A stretch of 64,000 bases of DNA from Edaphobacter lichenicola (GCF_014201315.1 NZ_JACHDY010000002.1:806001-870000); one strand, 5' to 3'. Shown: positions 27,044 to 36,821, numbered from the stretch's first letter. Translations and numbers: made by a program. Notes: generated by a model not told the origin, from the sequence alone.

Positions 27044-27562
27044 ATGGCGCAGCACCAGCCAATCCGCAAAACCACCCCACCCTCTGGGTCTGACATCCCG
27101 GACAAGCTCTACTTCCGCATCGGTGAGGTCGCCAAACTCTGCGACGTCCCTGCCTACGTCCTTCGCTTCTGGGAGAGCGAGTTCCCTCAGCTCAAGCCAC
27201 ACAAAGGCGGCACAGGCCAGCGACTCTATCGCCGGCGCGACGTCGAGATGGCACTCCGCATCAAGAGCCTCCTCTACAACGAGGGCTACACCATCCCTGG
27301 CGCCCGCCAAGTCTTCAAAGGCGAACTCCGGCAACGCGAGCCACAGCTAGCCCTTACCATCGAGGGCGCACCCACCAGCATCGACTCCCGCCAGCTCCGC
27401 AAATTGCATAAAGATCTCCGCGATCTCCACACCCTGCTCTCCAAATCACCAGCCCGCCCCACCGTGCACCCGATTCGCGCTCCTCGCACTTCAAACACCC
27501 CGCGCCAAACTCCGGAGAGACTCTTCAACCTTCCACTCCTCCCAGAAGAGGACAAGAGTTGA
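27044..27562 (+). CDS. MerR-family transcriptional regulator
   Basis: About 172 aa. The DNA-binding part is [20 protein letters not shown], then [19 protein letters not shown] and [17 protein letters not shown], the MerR helix-turn-helix with wing, as in the short MerR proteins of delta-proteobacteria and Acidobacteria that lack an effector domain. The C-terminal portion is a helix ([17 protein letters not shown]) probably for dimerisation, then a Pro/Arg-rich tail. ATG 27044 has GGAG eight bases upstream. Its stop overlaps the sequence leading into the next small gene by a few bases, so the two form one unit. Confidence 0.85.
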   Translation: MAQHQPIRKTTPPSGSDIPDKLYFRIGEVAKLCDVPAYVLRFWESEFPQLKPHKGGTGQRLYRRRDVEMALRIKSLLYNEGYTIPGARQVFKGELRQREPQLALTIEGAPTSIDSRQLRKLHKDLRDLHTLLSKSPARPTVHPIRAPRTSNTPRQTPERLFNLPLLPEEDKS

Positions 27563-27564
27563 AG

Positions 27565-27942
27565 ATGAGATTCAACGACGATTATAAGGAAAGCTCCCGC
27601 CGCAGGCACTCCTCCCACACCCGCGTCCCCTACCTCGGCACCGAGTCTCGCAACGGCGCTCCCATCCGCTGTCAGTATTGCTCCGGTCAGAACTTCCGCC
27701 GGTCCAGCCTTCGATCGCAGGACCTTACTGAATTACTCCTCATGCGCTACCCCGTCCGCTGCCTCCGCTGCAGCCAGCGGCAGATGGTGAGCTTCACCGT
27801 AGCCGGCATCTCCATCTCTTCCAACATCAAAATAAAAAAGAGAGGCAGTCGAAACAGCCTCCCCACCCAATGGATAGATCCCTTCAAAGACAGGAGCGGC
27901 GACCAGCCGCGAGCCACCGCCTCGACGCCTCCCGACCGCTAG
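27565..27942 (+). CDS. Small zinc-ribbon protein, unknown
   Basis: A 125-aa protein with two CxxC pairs (RCQYCSGQ and RCLRCSQRQ), spaced 30 residues, which should bind zinc. Both ends are basic and Ser/Arg-rich. I do not recognise the family; nucleic-acid contact is an inference from the charge. It starts 2 bases after the MerR stop, with GAGG about 15 bases upstream, and is probably translated together with the regulator. Confidence 0.65.
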   Translation: MRFNDDYKESSRRRHSSHTRVPYLGTESRNGAPIRCQYCSGQNFRRSSLRSQDLTELLLMRYPVRCLRCSQRQMVSFTVAGISISSNIKIKKRGSRNSLPTQWIDPFKDRSGDQPRATASTPPDR

Positions 27943-28070
27943 AGCAAAGTTCTTGATGAAATAGAACCAGAGTCTTGGCAAAGATGCGGGTGCCCTTGCC
28001 TCGATTTCTGAAAAATAGGCTTTGCGGCGAACCGTCCGAACTCTACCTCAACAAGAACCACGCAAGCTCC

Positions 28071-29006
28071 TCACAGCGAAATCCATCCCACATGAATCGC
28101 CCATAACGACAGGCTCGCCACCACAATCCAGAGCGTGACTCCCTGCACCATCGGCCTTACTCCAACTTCTTTCAACGTCTCCCGCGTAATGCCGGTCCCA
28201 ATCAGGAACAGCACCACAGTCAAAGCAGCGCGCCCCAACCGATTGAGAGCAGAAAACAGTGGCACAGACTGCGGCATATATCGCGGCAGGTAACTCGCCG
28301 TCACCGCCGCAAAACAGAAGTACAGAATGAACCACGGCCACGGCACCTTCGCTCTGCTCTTCTTCAGCATCGCCGTAGCAATCGCCAGCGGCACAATCCA
28401 CAACGCCCGAGCCAGCTTCACCGTCGTCCCCACTGCCAGCGCCGTCGGCCCATACTTCGCGCCTGCGCCCACCACCGAACTGGTGTCATGAATCGCCAGC
28501 GCCGACCATAATCCAAACTGCGTCTGCGAGAAGTTCATCAGATGCCCAATCAATGGGAACAGCAGCAGCGCCACCGAGTTCAGCACAAACACCGTACCCA
28601 GCGAAACCGCCATCTCCTCTTCGTTCGCATTGAGTACCGGCCCCATCGCCGCAATCGCACTCCCCCCGCAGATCGCCGTCCCAAAGCTGATCAGCAGCGA
28701 CTGCGTCTTCCCCACCTGCAGCAGCTTACCCAACGCAACTCCCAACCCCAGTGCAAACGTAATGCTGATCGCCGTGTACATGAACCCCGATGCCCCCGCG
28801 TGCACTACCTCCTTCAGGTTCATTCCAAATCCCAGGCAAACCACAGCAGCCTGCAGCAGAAACTTCGAAAGGTTCCGCCCCTCCCCATGAAAGGTATGCA
28901 GGGTACTCAGGCCGAACGCGAGTCCCGCGGCCAACGCAAGCGGAGGCCCGATCAGCCCGCTCGCCGAAACAATAATTCCGATATAAAAAAGATTCTTCTT
29001 CCACAT
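28071..29006 (-). CDS. YeiH-family putative sulfate exporter (UPF0324)
   Basis: A 311-aa protein with about 9-10 membrane helices. Family features: FLLQAAVVCLGFGMNL, FGTAICGGSAIAA (small-residue loop typical of UPF0324), SALAIHDTSSVVGAG and a C-terminal RAALTVVLFLIGTGIT. Homologues of E. coli YeiH are annotated as sulfate or sulfite exporters by inference. It lies downstream of a LysR gene on the same strand with a 78-base gap, as the yeiE-yeiH pair does elsewhere (there divergently), supporting the call. Confidence 0.87.
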   Translation of the reverse strand: MWKKNLFYIGIIVSASGLIGPPLALAAGLAFGLSTLHTFHGEGRNLSKFLLQAAVVCLGFGMNLKEVVHAGASGFMYTAISITFALGLGVALGKLLQVGKTQSLLISFGTAICGGSAIAAMGPVLNANEEEMAVSLGTVFVLNSVALLLFPLIGHLMNFSQTQFGLWSALAIHDTSSVVGAGAKYGPTALAVGTTVKLARALWIVPLAIATAMLKKSRAKVPWPWFILYFCFAAVTASYLPRYMPQSVPLFSALNRLGRAALTVVLFLIGTGITRETLKEVGVRPMVQGVTLWIVVASLSLWAIHVGWISL

Positions 29007-29084
29007 ACATAAAGCATGCGCGCGCCTACTTTAGCGGTCGAGAAGTACTTTCCAATCTCCGATAAGTAATACTTATCACGTATA

Positions 29085-30008
29085 TCAGCTATTGCCCCCG
29101 CCGGCCGCCCCAAGCGCAAATCGCTGAAACGCCGCCGCAGCACCCGTCATCTCTGCACCAGCCAGCCGGACAAAGCTGAAATCCCGCCGCATCTCGAGCC
29201 CTTTCACCGCAACCACCTTCACGGTGCCAAGCCGCAAAGCCTTTCCCAGCGCCCAGAGCGAAACAAACCCCACTCCCAGCTCCGCCTCAACACCAGAGAT
29301 AATAGCCTCGGTCGAGTCCAGCTCCATCGCAACCTGCAGCGACCGTAGCGGCAACCCCAGCTTCTTCAAGGCTCGCTCCACCACGCGTCTCGAACCAGAG
29401 CCCCGCTCCCGCAACAACAGCGGCACCTTCGCCAACTCCTTCTTCTCAATCGCCCCTCCCTTTCGCGCCCAGACATGATTCGGGCTCACAATCAGCACCA
29501 TCTCATCCTGCACCATCCGCTCCGTCTTCACCTCCCGTCGCATCGCCGGCCCTTCAATGATGCCCAACTCCACCTTCTTCTCCGCCACCGCCTCCACAAT
29601 CTGCTCCGTATTCCCACTCACCAGCGAAAGTTTCACCTGCGGATACTGCTTCAAAAACGCCCCCAAAATCCGCGGCAGCAGGTATTGCGCCACCGTCGTC
29701 GAAGCACCCAGCTTTAGCGGACCATCAGCCTCCTCATGCAAAGCGGCAAGCGAGCGCCGCGCCTCAACCATCGTCTCCGCCGCAGCGTTCGCGTACCTCA
29801 GCAGCACTCGCCCAGCCTCGGTCAACGAAATCTGGCTCCCATGCCCCGCCCCGCGTGCCCGGTCAAACAACTGCACCCCAGCCTCTTCCTCCAGCGCACG
29901 CACATGCTGACTCACCGCCGGCTGGCTCAGATGCAGCACCTCCGCCGCCTTGCGAAAGCTCAACTCCTCCGCCACCGCCCGAAACACCCGCAACCGAAAG
30001 TTCTCCAA
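29085..30008 (-). CDS. LysR-family transcriptional regulator (YeiE/CysB-like)
   Basis: About 307 aa. N-terminal HTH: LRVFRAVAEELSFRKAAEVL, then HLSQPAVSQHVRALEEEAG and LFDRA. The effector domain starts with LGASTTVAQYLLPRILGAF and ends normally. I place the start at TTG 30008, giving MENFRLRVF like other LysR proteins, since GAGGAGAG lies seven bases upstream; three ATG codons further upstream (30071, 30050, 30044) would add an unusual Gly-rich tail. The downstream target is probably the yeiH-like exporter. It is divergent from murJ, with about 70 bases in between. Confidence 0.85.
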   Translation of the reverse strand: MENFRLRVFRAVAEELSFRKAAEVLHLSQPAVSQHVRALEEEAGVQLFDRARGAGHGSQISLTEAGRVLLRYANAAAETMVEARRSLAALHEEADGPLKLGASTTVAQYLLPRILGAFLKQYPQVKLSLVSGNTEQIVEAVAEKKVELGIIEGPAMRREVKTERMVQDEMVLIVSPNHVWARKGGAIEKKELAKVPLLLRERGSGSRRVVERALKKLGLPLRSLQVAMELDSTEAIISGVEAELGVGFVSLWALGKALRLGTVKVVAVKGLEMRRDFSFVRLAGAEMTGAAAAFQRFALGAAGGGNS

Positions 30009-30079
30009 GCCCTCTCCTCGCCACGAACCAGCCCTGCCACCCATCAGCATAAGCCCACCCGATAAAATCAATTCAACCC

Positions 30080-31732
30080 GTGCCCGCCAACGAAGATCCC
30101 ATCCCGGCCCTCAACCCCCTCGAATCCGTTACCCTCGAGCCCGCCACTCCAGCCTCAAGCCCCGAACCAAAGCCTCGCCGCAGCCTCTTCGCTATCCTCC
30201 ACCCCTCCTCGTCGCAGAACGCCTTCTCCGCCACGCTCCTCCTCATGCTCTCCACCCTTCTCTCCGGAGTCCTCGGCCTCGTCCGCACTTACTACATCAA
30301 CCGCATCTTCGGAGCCAGCCCCGAGACCGATGCCTACAACGCCGCCTTCCAGCTTCCCGACATGCTCGCCTACTTCCTCGTCGGCGGCGTCGTCTCCATC
30401 TCACTCGTCACCATCCTTAGCCGTTACCGAGCACAAAACGACGAAGCAGGCGCAGACCGCGCACTCTCCATCATCCTCAACGCCATGGCCGCCGTGCTGC
30501 TCTTAGGCATCGTCATAGCCGAAATCTTCGCCCCCTACTACACCCACATCGCCTTCCGCGGCTTTGACCCCCATCGAGCCGCCCTCTGCACCGCCCTCAC
30601 TCGCCTCTTACTTCCCGCGCAGTTCTTCTTCTTCCTCGGCGGAGTCTTAGGCTCCCGCCTCCTCGTCCGCAAGATCTTCCTCTACCAGGCCATCAGCCCT
30701 CTCATCTACAACTCCGGCATCATCCTCGGAGCCATCTTCCTCCATCAACGCTTCGGCATCTACTCCCTCGCCATCGGAGTACTCGTCGGAGTCATCCTCG
30801 GTCCCGCCGCTCTCAACCTCTACGGCGCCTTCCACGGCGGCCTCCGTTATCACGCCATCCTCAACCTCCGCCACCCCGCCTTCCTCGAGTGGCTGCGTCT
30901 CACGCTCCCCCTCATGATCGGTGTCTCCCTCGTCACCGCCGACAAGTGGATTCTCAGCTACTTCGCCTCCAATGACGTAGGCGGCATCAGCCTCCTCACC
31001 GTCGCCAAAACCCTCTTCACCGCGCCCATGGGCATCCTCGGCCAGGCAGCAGGAGCAGCCTCCCTTCCCTTCTTCTCCGCTCTCTTCAGCCAGAACCGCC
31101 TCGACGACTTCGCCAACGCCGTCAACCGCTCCGTCTCCCGAGTCCTCGCCGCATCCTTCCTCCTCGGAGCATGGATGATCGCCCTCGCCAAACCGATCGT
31201 CGATCTCTTCCGCGGCGGCTCCTTCACACCCGAGGATGCCCGCGCCACCGCGGTCTACTTCACGCTATTCACCCTCTCCATCGCCTTCTGGTCCGCTCAG
31301 GGAATCTATGCCCGCTCCTTCTACGCCGCCGGCAACACCGTCACCCCGGCCACCGCCGGATGGATCGTTACCCTCGTCTCCATCCCCATCTACGCGTTCC
31401 TCTTCCACACCCTCGGACTCAAAGGCCTCACCATCGCCTCCGACATCGGCATCGTCATTCAAACCCTGACTCTCGCCATCCTCCTCAACCGTCGCAAGCT
31501 GGTCCGCCTCTCCGGCCTCGAACTCCGCGAACTAGGCGGAGCCCTCCTCGCCGCCATCATCAGCTTCGCCGGAGCGGCCTCCATCGTTCACCTCATCCCT
31601 CTCCATCACAGCCACCTCCGCGACCTGTTGATCATCGCCACAGCCTCCGCAGTCTGGGCCGCACTAGCCGTCATCACCCTCCACCTGACCGGCTCCAGGC
31701 TCCTAAACCAGATCCGCTCCCGCTTAGTCTAG
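30080..31732 (+). CDS. murJ: Lipid II flippase MurJ (MviN)
   Basis: A 550-aa protein with about 14 membrane helices. MurJ/MviN features: GVLGLVRTYYINRIFGAS and TDAYNAAFQLPDMLAYFLVG near the N-terminus, PLMIGVSLVTADKWILSYFA, and GILGQAAGAASLPFFSALF. It flips lipid II across the inner membrane for peptidoglycan synthesis. The GTG at 30080 is the best start. The last segment (from about residue 480) is less conserved. Repeat copy 6 begins 9 bases after its stop. Confidence 0.95.
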   Translation: MPANEDPIPALNPLESVTLEPATPASSPEPKPRRSLFAILHPSSSQNAFSATLLLMLSTLLSGVLGLVRTYYINRIFGASPETDAYNAAFQLPDMLAYFLVGGVVSISLVTILSRYRAQNDEAGADRALSIILNAMAAVLLLGIVIAEIFAPYYTHIAFRGFDPHRAALCTALTRLLLPAQFFFFLGGVLGSRLLVRKIFLYQAISPLIYNSGIILGAIFLHQRFGIYSLAIGVLVGVILGPAALNLYGAFHGGLRYHAILNLRHPAFLEWLRLTLPLMIGVSLVTADKWILSYFASNDVGGISLLTVAKTLFTAPMGILGQAAGAASLPFFSALFSQNRLDDFANAVNRSVSRVLAASFLLGAWMIALAKPIVDLFRGGSFTPEDARATAVYFTLFTLSIAFWSAQGIYARSFYAAGNTVTPATAGWIVTLVSIPIYAFLFHTLGLKGLTIASDIGIVIQTLTLAILLNRRKLVRLSGLELRELGGALLAAIISFAGAASIVHLIPLHHSHLRDLLIIATASAVWAALAVITLHLTGSRLLNQIRSRLV

Positions 31733-31741
31733 CCAAGCTCA

Positions 31742-31882
31742 CTCCCGACCAACGGGAGGACCGCACCATTCAGCTAGCCACAACAAGGCACACAAATCAC
31801 GAAGTGACCGCCCGAATCGGGGCCCCCACGAACAGGTCTTCGTTCGTGGGGTGGCAAGCGCAGTGGGGCCGTCCGACAGGAC
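31742..31882. repeat. palindromic intergenic repeat, copy 6 (short form, hairpin module)
   Basis: Inverted orientation. It starts with CTCCCGACCAACGGGAGG, has the core ATCACGAAGTGACCGCC, then the extra hairpin CCCCACGAACAGGTC followed by TTCGTTCGTGGGG, and ends in a decayed GGGGCCGTCCGACAGGAC. It lies between murJ and the convergent iscX gene. Confidence 0.88.
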
Positions 31883-31902
31883 ACACCTTCCTGCCAAAGC
31901 CT

Positions 31903-32118
31903 CTACTTCGCATCCTCATACTCTTCATTCCAAGCCGCCTGAATCGCCTCCAGAATCCCCTCATTCGACTTCGCAGGATCTCCCACAAATCCCGGAAGCC
32001 CCGTCACATACTTGTGCAGATCCGTAAACCGCACCGAATAAGGCTCAATCTCGGGATATTTCTCCTGCAACTGGATCCCAATCTCTTCCGAATCCATCCA
32101 ATCAAACTCAAGCGCCAT
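31903..32118 (-). CDS. iscX: Fe-S assembly protein IscX
   Basis: A 71-aa acidic protein with the IscX pattern: FDWMDSEEIGIQLQEKYPE and then RFTDLHKYVTGLPGF and a C-terminal EGILEAIQAAWNEEY. IscX binds IscS and iron and modulates cluster assembly. GGGGGA about 4 bases before the ATG is its ribosome site. In E. coli it is the last gene of the isc operon after fdx; here a nuclease-like gene on the opposite strand separates it from fdx. Confidence 0.93.
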   Translation of the reverse strand: MALEFDWMDSEEIGIQLQEKYPEIEPYSVRFTDLHKYVTGLPGFVGDPAKSNEGILEAIQAAWNEEYEDAK

Positions 32119-32198
32119 AACGTCCCCCTAATAAACTAATCTCTGGCAGCAACGAGCCGCCCCACTCAAAAGACTACAAGAAACCCGCGACAGTTTTT

Positions 32199-33284
32199 AT
32201 GACGCACCACCATCAAACCACTCCCATCCCCTGGTCCGCCTCCCTCCTGCGCCGCGACCTCAACGCCCGCGCCCAGCATCTCGCCACCATCGGCGGCCTC
32301 CTGCACGAGCAGACCACCGGTACCGAACCCAGCATCCTCTTCGGCCATGAAGAGCAAGCCGACCAGTCCCGCCACGGCAACTTCCATCCCGCAAGCTACG
32401 CTGCCATCTGCGCCAACCCCGCCTGGTCGCGTCGCCTCACCAAAGCTCATACCGGCCGCCGCCGCGTTCGTGCAAGAGCCGACTGGCAATGGATGGAACT
32501 CGACTGCGCCAACAGCTCCGACGCCCTCCTGATGAACATCTTCTGCCACCCAGGAGTCTCTTCCAACGGCCACCTCAACCCCGCCGTCGCAAATCTCCTG
32601 GGCGCCCCCTCGGACACTCAACCCAACTTCGGCGTTCATCCTGGAGTTCCGCTGAAAAAACCTCCCGCCAGCAGCAGAAAAAAAATACTACACTCCATCC
32701 TGCAAAAAGATTCGCCTCAGTCACTCTTCAACGACACCAGCATCCCACACTCCCCACAACCTGAAGAATCACTTCACCTCAAAGACCGCACCGAGATCGA
32801 CCTCCAGCTAGGCGCTCTCTTCGTCGAAGCAAAGCTCACCGAATCCAACTTCCAGACCGTCAGCCCGCGCCTCGTCGAGCGCTATCGCGATTTCGAAGCG
32901 GTCTTCGCCGTCGAACGCCTGCCCAGCAAAATCATTACGCGACCAACGCACCCATCGGCAGAGGACTTCTCCGACCTCGAAGAGCCCTCGACCAACACAG
33001 CGTCACAACTCCCAACTCCTGTGCGATCACGCACCGTCATTCAGGGTTACCAACTCATCCGCAATGTCCTCGCCGCCTTCCACTCCAACGCATCCTTCTG
33101 CGTCCTCTGCGACTCCCGCCGCCAGGACCTCATAGAGATCTGGTACTCCGTCCTTGCCGCCGTCCACTACCCCAGCTTTGCCTGGCGTCTCAAACTCCTG
33201 ACCTGGCAAGAACTGACATCGGTCATCCCTGAAGACCTGCAACAATTCCTCGAAACAAAGTACGGAATCCTCCCCGCCATGTAA
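32199..33284 (+). CDS. Putative PD-(D/E)XK nuclease (PGN_0703-like)
   Basis: A 361-aa protein with a probable nuclease core at about residues 198-213: TEIDLQLGALFVEAKLTES, where Asp-(x)n-Glu-Ala-Lys fits the PD-(D/E)XK catalytic triad. The N-terminal region has FGHEEQADQSRHGNFHPASY and the C-terminal half the helix-rich IQGYQLIRNVLAAF. The pattern resembles the PGN_0703 group of putative restriction endonucleases; this is from memory and not certain. No methyltransferase or helicase partner lies nearby, so it is an orphan. It is transcribed opposite to iscX, and interrupts the ISC gene row between fdx and iscX. Confidence 0.6.
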   Translation: MTHHHQTTPIPWSASLLRRDLNARAQHLATIGGLLHEQTTGTEPSILFGHEEQADQSRHGNFHPASYAAICANPAWSRRLTKAHTGRRRVRARADWQWMELDCANSSDALLMNIFCHPGVSSNGHLNPAVANLLGAPSDTQPNFGVHPGVPLKKPPASSRKKILHSILQKDSPQSLFNDTSIPHSPQPEESLHLKDRTEIDLQLGALFVEAKLTESNFQTVSPRLVERYRDFEAVFAVERLPSKIITRPTHPSAEDFSDLEEPSTNTASQLPTPVRSRTVIQGYQLIRNVLAAFHSNASFCVLCDSRRQDLIEIWYSVLAAVHYPSFAWRLKLLTWQELTSVIPEDLQQFLETKYGILPAM

Positions 33285-33365
33285 GCTGTTTTGGCTTTGG
33301 TATCCTCGCCTACTTTCAGGGCATCACTTGAAACATTTCTGAAGACAAATGAGTCAACGCTGCGA

Positions 33366-33800
33366 CTAGGCGCCGGGCCCATGAGCAGGCTTACCCTCCT
33401 GCACATAATTCCTGTTCCACTTCGGAATCTCCACCACATACGTCCCCGGCTTTTCAATCACCGCCTGGCATCCCAGCCGCGAGTTCAGCTGAATATCCGC
33501 CGCCGTCTCCATCCGGTCCAGCTCCAGATCCTCCGCTTCACTGATCCCCTGCGCGCCTTCCTTCACATGAAGATGGCACGTCGTACAAGCACAAACTCCA
33601 CCGCACGCATGATCCAGAAAGATGTCATAGTTCTCCGCCACATCCAGAAACGACATCGGCAATCCATGCCCCTCATACGGCAGCGTATCGAACGGGAACT
33701 CCACCGTCCTGCCCTCGGGCAAAAACGTCACGCGAACCATCCCCTCGCCCGCAGGCTTCGACAGATCCACAGCTTCAACAACCTTCTTCGTCTCACTCAT
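33366..33800 (-). CDS. fdx: 2Fe-2S ferredoxin of the ISC system
   Basis: A 144-aa adrenodoxin-type ferredoxin. Cluster ligands are the cysteines in HACGGVCACTTCHLHV and a fourth in RLGCQAVIEKPG. The acidic helix SEAEDLELDRME is typical of ISC ferredoxins, which supply electrons to cluster assembly on IscU. Its ATG lies 3 bases after the hscA TGA (TGAACAATG), so the two genes are co-translated. The N-terminal 20 residues are longer than in E. coli Fdx. Confidence 0.95.
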   Translation of the reverse strand: MSETKKVVEAVDLSKPAGEGMVRVTFLPEGRTVEFPFDTLPYEGHGLPMSFLDVAENYDIFLDHACGGVCACTTCHLHVKEGAQGISEAEDLELDRMETAADIQLNSRLGCQAVIEKPGTYVVEIPKWNRNYVQEGKPAHGPGA

Positions 33801-33803
33801 TGT

Positions 33804-35828
33804 TCAATCTTCCGTCGACTCTCCGGCCGTAGCCTCATCGTAAATGGATTCTTCAATACTCTTCGTTTCAGCATCCGCAGCAGCATGCGAGCTGCTCACC
33901 TGCGCCTTCGCAAACGGATGCGGCGCCGTAGGTCCCTCCCCTATGCTCTCACCTGCGGCCTCCATCGTCTTGCCCTGCATGGCGCCCGACACAGCGCTAT
34001 CCATCATCAACTCAGCAAACCGCCGCGTCGCCGCATCCAGTCGTTCAATGCCCGCGCGAATGTCTCGATAGCCGCCAGTCGGAATCGCAGACTCTAGAAA
34101 AGCCGTAGCCTGCGCAATCTTTTCAATCTCTTCACTGGTCAACATCTGCCATGCAGCATGACCCTTACCTTTCTTCACCGCAGTCAGAATCGTCTCAGCT
34201 TCATTCTTCGCCTCGATCGTCTGCCGCTCCTGAATATCGGTCTCCGCGTTATCGAACGAGTCCAGAATCATCGTCTCAACCTGCTCATCCGTAAGCCCAT
34301 ACGTAGGCTTCACCTCTACCTCAGCCTCTTTCCCACTCCTCTGCTCCCGCGCACTCACGTGGAGAATTCCATTGGCATCGATCAGAAACTTCACCTCGAT
34401 ACGCGGCAGCCCCGCCACCATCGGCGGGATCCCCTTCAGATCAAACCGCGCCAGCGACCGGCAATCCTTCGCCAGCTCCCGCTCTCCCTGCACCACATGG
34501 ATCGCAACATTCGTCTGCCCATCCACGCCCGTCGTAAAGTGCTCCGTCGCGCTCGCAGGAATCGTCGAGTTCCGCTGAATAATCTTCGCCACCACACCCC
34601 CCAGCGCCTCAATCCCCAGCGAAAGCGGAGTCACATCCAACAGCAGCAGGTCTTCCGTCGCAGCCGACCCGCCCGCGAGAATCTGTGCCTGCACCGCAGC
34701 CCCCAGCGCAACCACCTCGTCCGGATTCAACTCCGTATGCGGTCTCTTCCCACGCGCCTTCATCTCAAACAAATCATCCACCAACGCCCGCACCGCGGGA
34801 ATCCGCGTCGACCCACCAACCAGCACAACCTCATCGATCTGCGCCGCGCTCAGTCCAGCGTCCTTCAACGCCTGCTTGCAAGGCCCAGCCGTCCGCGCAA
34901 TCACGCCAGCAATCAGCCCCTCAAACTGCTCCCGCGAGATCTGCCGCAGATACCTCTTCCCACTCGGCAGCTCAACATCCAACGTCGCATTGTCCGCACT
35001 CGAAAGCAGAATCTTCGCCTCGATCACCGCCTTGCGAACCGCCTGCACTGCCTCACCGTTCCCACGAACATCCTCCCCCAAGTCTCCGGCAATATCATCC
35101 AGCGCAATCGCGATCATCAAGTTGTCGATATCGTCTCCACCCAGATGCGTATCCCCACCCGTCGCGACCACCTCAAAGATCCCCTCATGCAGCTTCAAAA
35201 TCGAGACGTCGAACGTCCCACCACCAAAGTCATACACAGCGATCAGGCCGTCTTTGTTCTTCTCCAGCCCATAAGCCAGTGCCGCCGCCGTAGGCTCATT
35301 CACCAGCCGCAACACCTCCAGCCCGGCAATCCGTCCAGCATCCTTCGTAGCCTGTCGCTGAGCGTCATTGAAGTAAGCCGGAACCGTAATGACCGCCTTC
35401 GTCACCGGCCCACCAAAAAATCGCTCAGCGTTCTTTTTCAACTGCTGCAGCACATAGGCCGAGATCTCCGGCGGCGTCAGCATCAATCCGCCCACGCTCA
35501 CCTTCAACACCTCACCCGGCCTCAACCCCTCCGCCAGCTTGAAAGGAAACAGCTTCAACTCCCCCTGCACGTCCTCAATGTCGCGCCCCATCAGCCTCTT
35601 AGCCGAATAAACCGCGCTCGCCGAATCCGCCATTAGCGTCCCGCGAGCCGCATTCCCCACCACCACCCCGTTATCGGTCCAAGCCACCACCGACGGCACC
35701 AGCCGTTCACCATCCTCGCCAGGAATCACCACCGGCGCATCGCCCTCCATATACGCCACCAGGGAGTTCGTCGTACCCAGGTCTATCCCGACAACACGCC
35801 CGATCCCTACAACCCGCTCATCCGCCAT
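33804..35828 (-). CDS. hscA: Fe-S assembly chaperone HscA
   Basis: A 674-aa Hsp70 of the HscA type. ATPase motifs: GIDLGTTNSLVAY (residues about 14-26), AVITVPAYFNDAQRQATKDA, VYDFGGGTFDVSI and LVGGSTRIPAVR. Length exceeds E. coli HscA (616) mainly by a C-terminal tail. Its immediate partner gene fdx and the LPPVK motif in the IscU of this window support the HscA identity over DnaK. HscA with HscB remodels IscU to release the cluster. The hscB gene is 3.4 kb away beyond an inserted block. Confidence 0.95.
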   Translation of the reverse strand: MADERVVGIGRVVGIDLGTTNSLVAYMEGDAPVVIPGEDGERLVPSVVAWTDNGVVVGNAARGTLMADSASAVYSAKRLMGRDIEDVQGELKLFPFKLAEGLRPGEVLKVSVGGLMLTPPEISAYVLQQLKKNAERFFGGPVTKAVITVPAYFNDAQRQATKDAGRIAGLEVLRLVNEPTAAALAYGLEKNKDGLIAVYDFGGGTFDVSILKLHEGIFEVVATGGDTHLGGDDIDNLMIAIALDDIAGDLGEDVRGNGEAVQAVRKAVIEAKILLSSADNATLDVELPSGKRYLRQISREQFEGLIAGVIARTAGPCKQALKDAGLSAAQIDEVVLVGGSTRIPAVRALVDDLFEMKARGKRPHTELNPDEVVALGAAVQAQILAGGSAATEDLLLLDVTPLSLGIEALGGVVAKIIQRNSTIPASATEHFTTGVDGQTNVAIHVVQGERELAKDCRSLARFDLKGIPPMVAGLPRIEVKFLIDANGILHVSAREQRSGKEAEVEVKPTYGLTDEQVETMILDSFDNAETDIQERQTIEAKNEAETILTAVKKGKGHAAWQMLTSEEIEKIAQATAFLESAIPTGGYRDIRAGIERLDAATRRFAELMMDSAVSGAMQGKTMEAAGESIGEGPTAPHPFAKAQVSSSHAAADAETKSIEESIYDEATAGESTED

Positions 35829-35935
35829 CGCGTCAAATCCCCTATTAGTCCATCTTCTATTGTCCTACAATCGCACCACGAACACCGCCACCCACGCGCA
35901 TCTCCTTCAGATGTGCTCCAAACCGAGGCCGATGC

Positions 35936-36757
35936 ATGCTCTATCTCGAGCACAACCCTCAGCCCGCCCTCTCTCCCTTCATCAAAAGCCTCTGGTACGC
36001 CCGCGACCCTCACGCCACCCACCGCCACGAGCGCGTCCTCCCCACCGGCAGATCCCAAATCGTCCTCTCGCTCGCTCGCGACTACCTCACCGACGCCAGC
36101 AACCCCCTCAATCCCCTCGAGCACTCCCCCGCCGGCATCTTCCTCGGCATCTACTCCCGCTACCAGCAGATCGACGCCATCGACTTCACCGAGCTCATCG
36201 GCGTCGTCTTCCACCCCGGCGGCACCCCTCCCTTCTTCCCCGAAGACGCCCACCTCTTCACCAACTGCGAAACCTCACTCTCCGACCTCTGGGGCCGCGC
36301 CTCCCTCAACCTCCGCAACGAACTCCGCGAAGCCCCCACTCCCGAACAAAAATTCGCCCTCCTCGAATTCGTTCTCCTCACTCGCCTCTCCCTCAGCAAA
36401 CATCAGCATCGCGATCCCATCATCGACTACGCCCTCACCCATCTCCACACCTCACCCGGTACAACGACCATCGCCGAGCTCACCCGCACCACCGGCCTCA
36501 GCCCCCGTCGTCTCTCCGAGCGCTTCAACCAACAGGTCGGCGTCTCCCCCAAGCTCTACTGCCGCATCCAGCGCTTCCAGCAAGCTCTCCAACAGATGCA
36601 TCGCGGCGCCGACGTCCACTGGGCCGAACTAGCCCTCAACTGCGGCTACTACGATCAATCCCATTTCGCCAACGACTTCCGCGCCTTCTCCGGCCTCAGC
36701 GCCACCGACTACTCCACCACCAACCGCATCTGGGCCAACCACATCCCCCTCGATTAA
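35936..36757 (+). CDS. AraC-family transcriptional regulator
   Basis: A 273-aa protein. The C-terminal part has two helix-turn-helix units of AraC: TIAELTRTTGLSPRRLSERF, and HWAELALNCGYYDQSHFAND with FRAFSGLSATDY. The N-terminal 150 residues match the DUF6597-like sensor of many short AraC members (SLWYARDPHATHRHERVLP). It probably regulates the VOC gene 64 bases downstream, or unlinked targets. It is on the opposite strand from the ISC genes and opens the inserted block between hscA and hscB. Confidence 0.85.
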   Translation: MLYLEHNPQPALSPFIKSLWYARDPHATHRHERVLPTGRSQIVLSLARDYLTDASNPLNPLEHSPAGIFLGIYSRYQQIDAIDFTELIGVVFHPGGTPPFFPEDAHLFTNCETSLSDLWGRASLNLRNELREAPTPEQKFALLEFVLLTRLSLSKHQHRDPIIDYALTHLHTSPGTTTIAELTRTTGLSPRRLSERFNQQVGVSPKLYCRIQRFQQALQQMHRGADVHWAELALNCGYYDQSHFANDFRAFSGLSATDYSTTNRIWANHIPLD

Positions 36758-36821
36758 AATCTCCGCAACCCCGCCGATTTTTCCAAGACTACCCCCGCAA
36801 CAACATGGCATCCTTCCAACC

